Part shown: positions 55,647-57,860 of the stretch, in pieces
Numbering within the stretch: position 1 is the stretch's first letter
Layout: the number at the start of each line of letters is the position of its first letter
Assembly (NCBI RefSeq): GCF_000164635.1
Contig: NZ_GG770777.1
Location: 382,926 to 440,785 of the forward strand
Length of the DNA stretch: 57,860 nt
Direction: 5' to 3'
DNA from: Pseudoroseomonas cervicalis ATCC 49957
GTDB taxonomy: Bacteria > Pseudomonadota > Alphaproteobacteria > Acetobacterales > Acetobacteraceae
The notes under the pieces: model-generated
Told to the model about the DNA's origin: nothing
The model's database searches: none
The model's input: the letters and a program-made list of their open reading frames with translations, nothing else
Translations under genes and position numbers: made by a program

Positions 55647-57860
55647 GTGGCCGGGGACACGCCCCCGGCCCCTCTGCCCTCGCGTGACGCGCTGCGGCGC
55701 TTCCTGCGGGAGGCGCCGGGCCGTGTCGGCAAGACCGAGATCTCCCGCCATTTCGGCCTGGGCACCGAGCAGCGCCCGGCGCTGCGCGCGCTGCTGAGGG
55801 AACTGGAGCAGGAGGGCACCCTGCTGCGCGACACCGGCCGGCAGGTCCGGCACAGCACCCTGCTGCCGGAGATGGCGCCGGTGGAGGTGTTCGGCACCGA
55901 TCCGGATGGCGAGCCGCTGGCGCGGCCGCTGGACTGGCGCGGCGAGGGCCGCCCGCCCCTGGTGCATATGCGGCCCGAGCGCCCCGGCCAGCCGGCGCTC
56001 GCCCCCGGCGACCGGGTGATGGCGCGGCTGAAGCCGATCGGTCCCTTCCGCTATGAGGGGCGCACCTTCAAGCGCCTCGGCCGATCCGAGACGGCGCGCA
56101 TCCTGGGTGTCTACCAGGAGGGCCGGCTGCAGCCGACCGACCGCCGCCAGAAGGCCGAGTGGAGCGTGGCGCCCGAGGATGCCGCCGGCGCCGAGCCGGG
56201 CGAACTGGTGCTGGCCGAGCCCCTGCCCGGCCGCCCCTTCGGCCTGAGCCCTGCCCGCATCGTCGAGCGGCTGGGACCGATGGAGGCCGCCGGTGCCGTT
56301 TCCATCCTCTGCATCCACGCCCACCGCATCCCGGATGCCTTCCCGCCCGAGGCCGTGGCAGAGGCCGAGGCCGCCGCCCCGGTCGGGCTGGCGGGGCGGG
56401 AGGATCTGCGCGCCCTGCGCCTGGTCACCATTGATGGCGAGGATGCGCGGGATTTCGACGATGCCGTCTGGGCCGCGCCGGAAGAGGCCGGCTGGCGCGT
56501 GGTGGTCGCCATCGCCGATGTGGCGCACTACGTCCGCCCCGGCAGCGCGCTGGACCGCGCCGCCTGGGGCCGGGGCAACAGCGTCTACTTCCCCGACCGT
56601 GTCGTGCCGATGCTGCCCGAGGCGCTGTCCAACGGGCTGTGCAGCCTGCGCCCGGACGAGGAGCGCGGCTGCCTCTTCGTCGAGATGCGCTTCGATGCCC
56701 ACGGACAAAAACTCGGCCACCGCTTCGGCCGCGGGCTGATGCGCTCGCTGGCCCGGCTGACCTATGAGCAGGTGCAGGCGGCGCGCGACCACGGCGCCCC
56801 GTCCGAGCTGCCCGGCGGGGAGATCGCGAATCTCTACGGTGCCTTCGCCGCCCTGCACGCCGCGCGGCAGAAACGCGGCACGCTGGACCTCGACCTGCCG
56901 GAGCGGCGCGTGCTGCTCGACCCCGATGGCCAGCTGCGCGACGTGCTGCCGCGCCAGCGCCTCGATTCCCATCGGCTGATCGAGGAGTTCATGGTCGCCG
57001 CCAATGTCTGCGCGGCGGAGGAGCTGGAGCGGCTGGCCCAGCCCCTGCTCTACCGCGTGCATGACCGACCCTCCGACGCCAAGCTGGAGGGGCTGCGGCA
57101 ATTCCTCGATTCCTTCGATCTCGACCTGCCGGCGGCGGGGGAGCTGCGGCCGATCCACTTCGCCCGCCTGCTGGAGCGCATGGAAGGCCGGCCGGAGGCG
57201 CGGCTGCTGCACGAGACGGTGCTGCGCGCCCAGTCCCAGGCCGCCTATGCGCCCGAGAATATCGGCCATTTCGGCCTGGCCCTGGCGCGCTACGCGCATT
57301 TCACCAGCCCGATCCGCCGCTACGCCGATCTGGTCGTGCACCGGGCGCTGATCCGCGGCCTGAAGCTCGGCCCGGACGGGCTGACCCCGGAGGAGATCGC
57401 CCGCCTGCCCGACACCGGCGAGCACATCACCCGCACCGAGCGCCGCGCCGCGGCGGCCGAGCGCGAGGCGGTGGAGCGCTACCTGACGCTGCACATGGCG
57501 TCCCGCGTCGGCAGCATGTTCGCTGCGCGCATTTCGGGGGTGACACGCTTCGGTCTGTTCGTCACGGTTGAGGAGAATGGCGCGGGCGGTCTCGTGCCAT
57601 TGTCATCCCTGCCGGACGATCAATGGATTTTCGAGGAAGCCGAAAGACGGCTTTCCGGTCGCTACACGCGCCTTGCCTTCACCCTGGGGCAGGAGGTGGA
57701 GCTGCGCCTGGCCGACGCCATGCCGCTGACGGGCGGCCTGGTCTTCGAGTTGCTGCAGGGCGCGCCGCCGCCGGGCGCGCGGCGCAGCCGGGTGCGCATC
57801 GCGCCCGGCAAGGGCAAGGGCACAGCCAAGGGGGCCGCGACCGCCGGCGCGGCAGCACGG
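55647..57860 (+). CDS. rnr: Ribonuclease R (3'-5' exoribonuclease), cut by window end
   Basis: The frame is open from the GTG at 55647, 2 nt after the topA stop, to the window end (738 codons seen). An N-terminal winged helix (RVGKTEISRHFGLGTEQRPA), cold-shock domains and the RNB catalytic domain (TIDGEDARDFDDAV with the metal-binding Asp residues; HFTSPIRRYADLVVHRALI) are followed by an S1 domain (FAARISGVTRFGLFVTVEEN) and a Lys/Arg/Ala-rich tail. It degrades structured RNA. Only the last residues are missing from view. Confidence 0.95.
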   Translation, partial: MAGDTPPAPLPSRDALRRFLREAPGRVGKTEISRHFGLGTEQRPALRALLRELEQEGTLLRDTGRQVRHSTLLPEMAPVEVFGTDPDGEPLARPLDWRGEGRPPLVHMRPERPGQPALAPGDRVMARLKPIGPFRYEGRTFKRLGRSETARILGVYQEGRLQPTDRRQKAEWSVAPEDAAGAEPGELVLAEPLPGRPFGLSPARIVERLGPMEAAGAVSILCIHAHRIPDAFPPEAVAEAEAAAPVGLAGREDLRALRLVTIDGEDARDFDDAVWAAPEEAGWRVVVAIADVAHYVRPGSALDRAAWGRGNSVYFPDRVVPMLPEALSNGLCSLRPDEERGCLFVEMRFDAHGQKLGHRFGRGLMRSLARLTYEQVQAARDHGAPSELPGGEIANLYGAFAALHAARQKRGTLDLDLPERRVLLDPDGQLRDVLPRQRLDSHRLIEEFMVAANVCAAEELERLAQPLLYRVHDRPSDAKLEGLRQFLDSFDLDLPAAGELRPIHFARLLERMEGRPEARLLHETVLRAQSQAAYAPENIGHFGLALARYAHFTSPIRRYADLVVHRALIRGLKLGPDGLTPEEIARLPDTGEHITRTERRAAAAEREAVERYLTLHMASRVGSMFAARISGVTRFGLFVTVEENGAGGLVPLSSLPDDQWIFEEAERRLSGRYTRLAFTLGQEVELRLADAMPLTGGLVFELLQGAPPPGARRSRVRIAPGKGKGTAKGAATAGAAAR

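Noticed and set aside
55308-57494. 728-codon minus-strand open frame
   Set aside because: It is antisense to RNase R, whose RNB and S1 motifs run continuously on the plus strand from 55647 to the window end.

Overview
The window comes from a high-GC alphaproteobacterium, most likely Acetobacteraceae (Roseomonas-like). This is inferred from codon and GC character and from the core order gatC-gatA-gatB, ruvX, pyrB-pyrC-plsY-dprA-topA-rnr. Assignments rest on reading motifs in the translated sequence; no database was searched.

Left chromosomal part (1-10904): on the minus strand lie an RlpA-like lipoprotein (cut by the window edge), an MltB-type lytic transglycosylase and an LpxR-like lipid A deacylase, all cell-envelope genes. 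An IS3-family element with an internally deleted, fused transposase follows. Next is a divergent TetR / RND tripartite efflux operon (adaptor, inner-membrane pump, outer-membrane channel), then a broken IS5-family transposase.

Genomic island (about 10905-42904): this is integrated at the 3' end of tRNA-Ser(GCT). A 15-bp direct repeat of the tRNA 3' end marks both ends. A P4-type tyrosine integrase sits at the left end, and candidate GGGGGTA arm sites occur near both ends. The island is a mosaic. (a) A phage-satellite-like section holds the integrase, an AlpA-like regulator, small unknowns, a primase-helicase, two different small terminases and a large terminase, with no recognisable capsid genes. 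It also holds decayed relics: tRNA 3'-end fragments, a methylase fragment, VapBC, a GNAT gene and an IS5 remnant. (b) A protein-quality-control/heat-resistance cluster resembles the transmissible LHR/TLQ loci: DegP-type protease, PsiE, FtsH, a ClpG/ClpK-type disaggregase, an NDUFS4-like protein, three small heat-shock proteins and an HtpX-like protease. (c) A type I restriction-modification operon (hsdR-hsdS-hsdM) is followed 28 bp later by a 763-aa CHAT-domain (caspase-like) protein and a broken DUF1828/1829 gene that abuts the right attachment site.

Right chromosomal part (42891-57860): tRNA-Ser(GCT), a glutathione S-transferase, the GatCAB amidotransferase operon (minus strand), ruvX, a LuxR-type regulator, and a run of overlapping genes for pyrimidine synthesis, phospholipid synthesis, DNA uptake/processing, topoisomerase I and RNase R (cut by the window end). 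The dihydroorotase homologue lacks its metal-binding HxH motif and is probably a non-catalytic partner of PyrB.

The most interesting parts are the hsdRSM-CHAT arrangement, which is a candidate restriction-linked cell-death defence, and the heat-resistance cluster carried on a tRNA-Ser island of an alphaproteobacterium.
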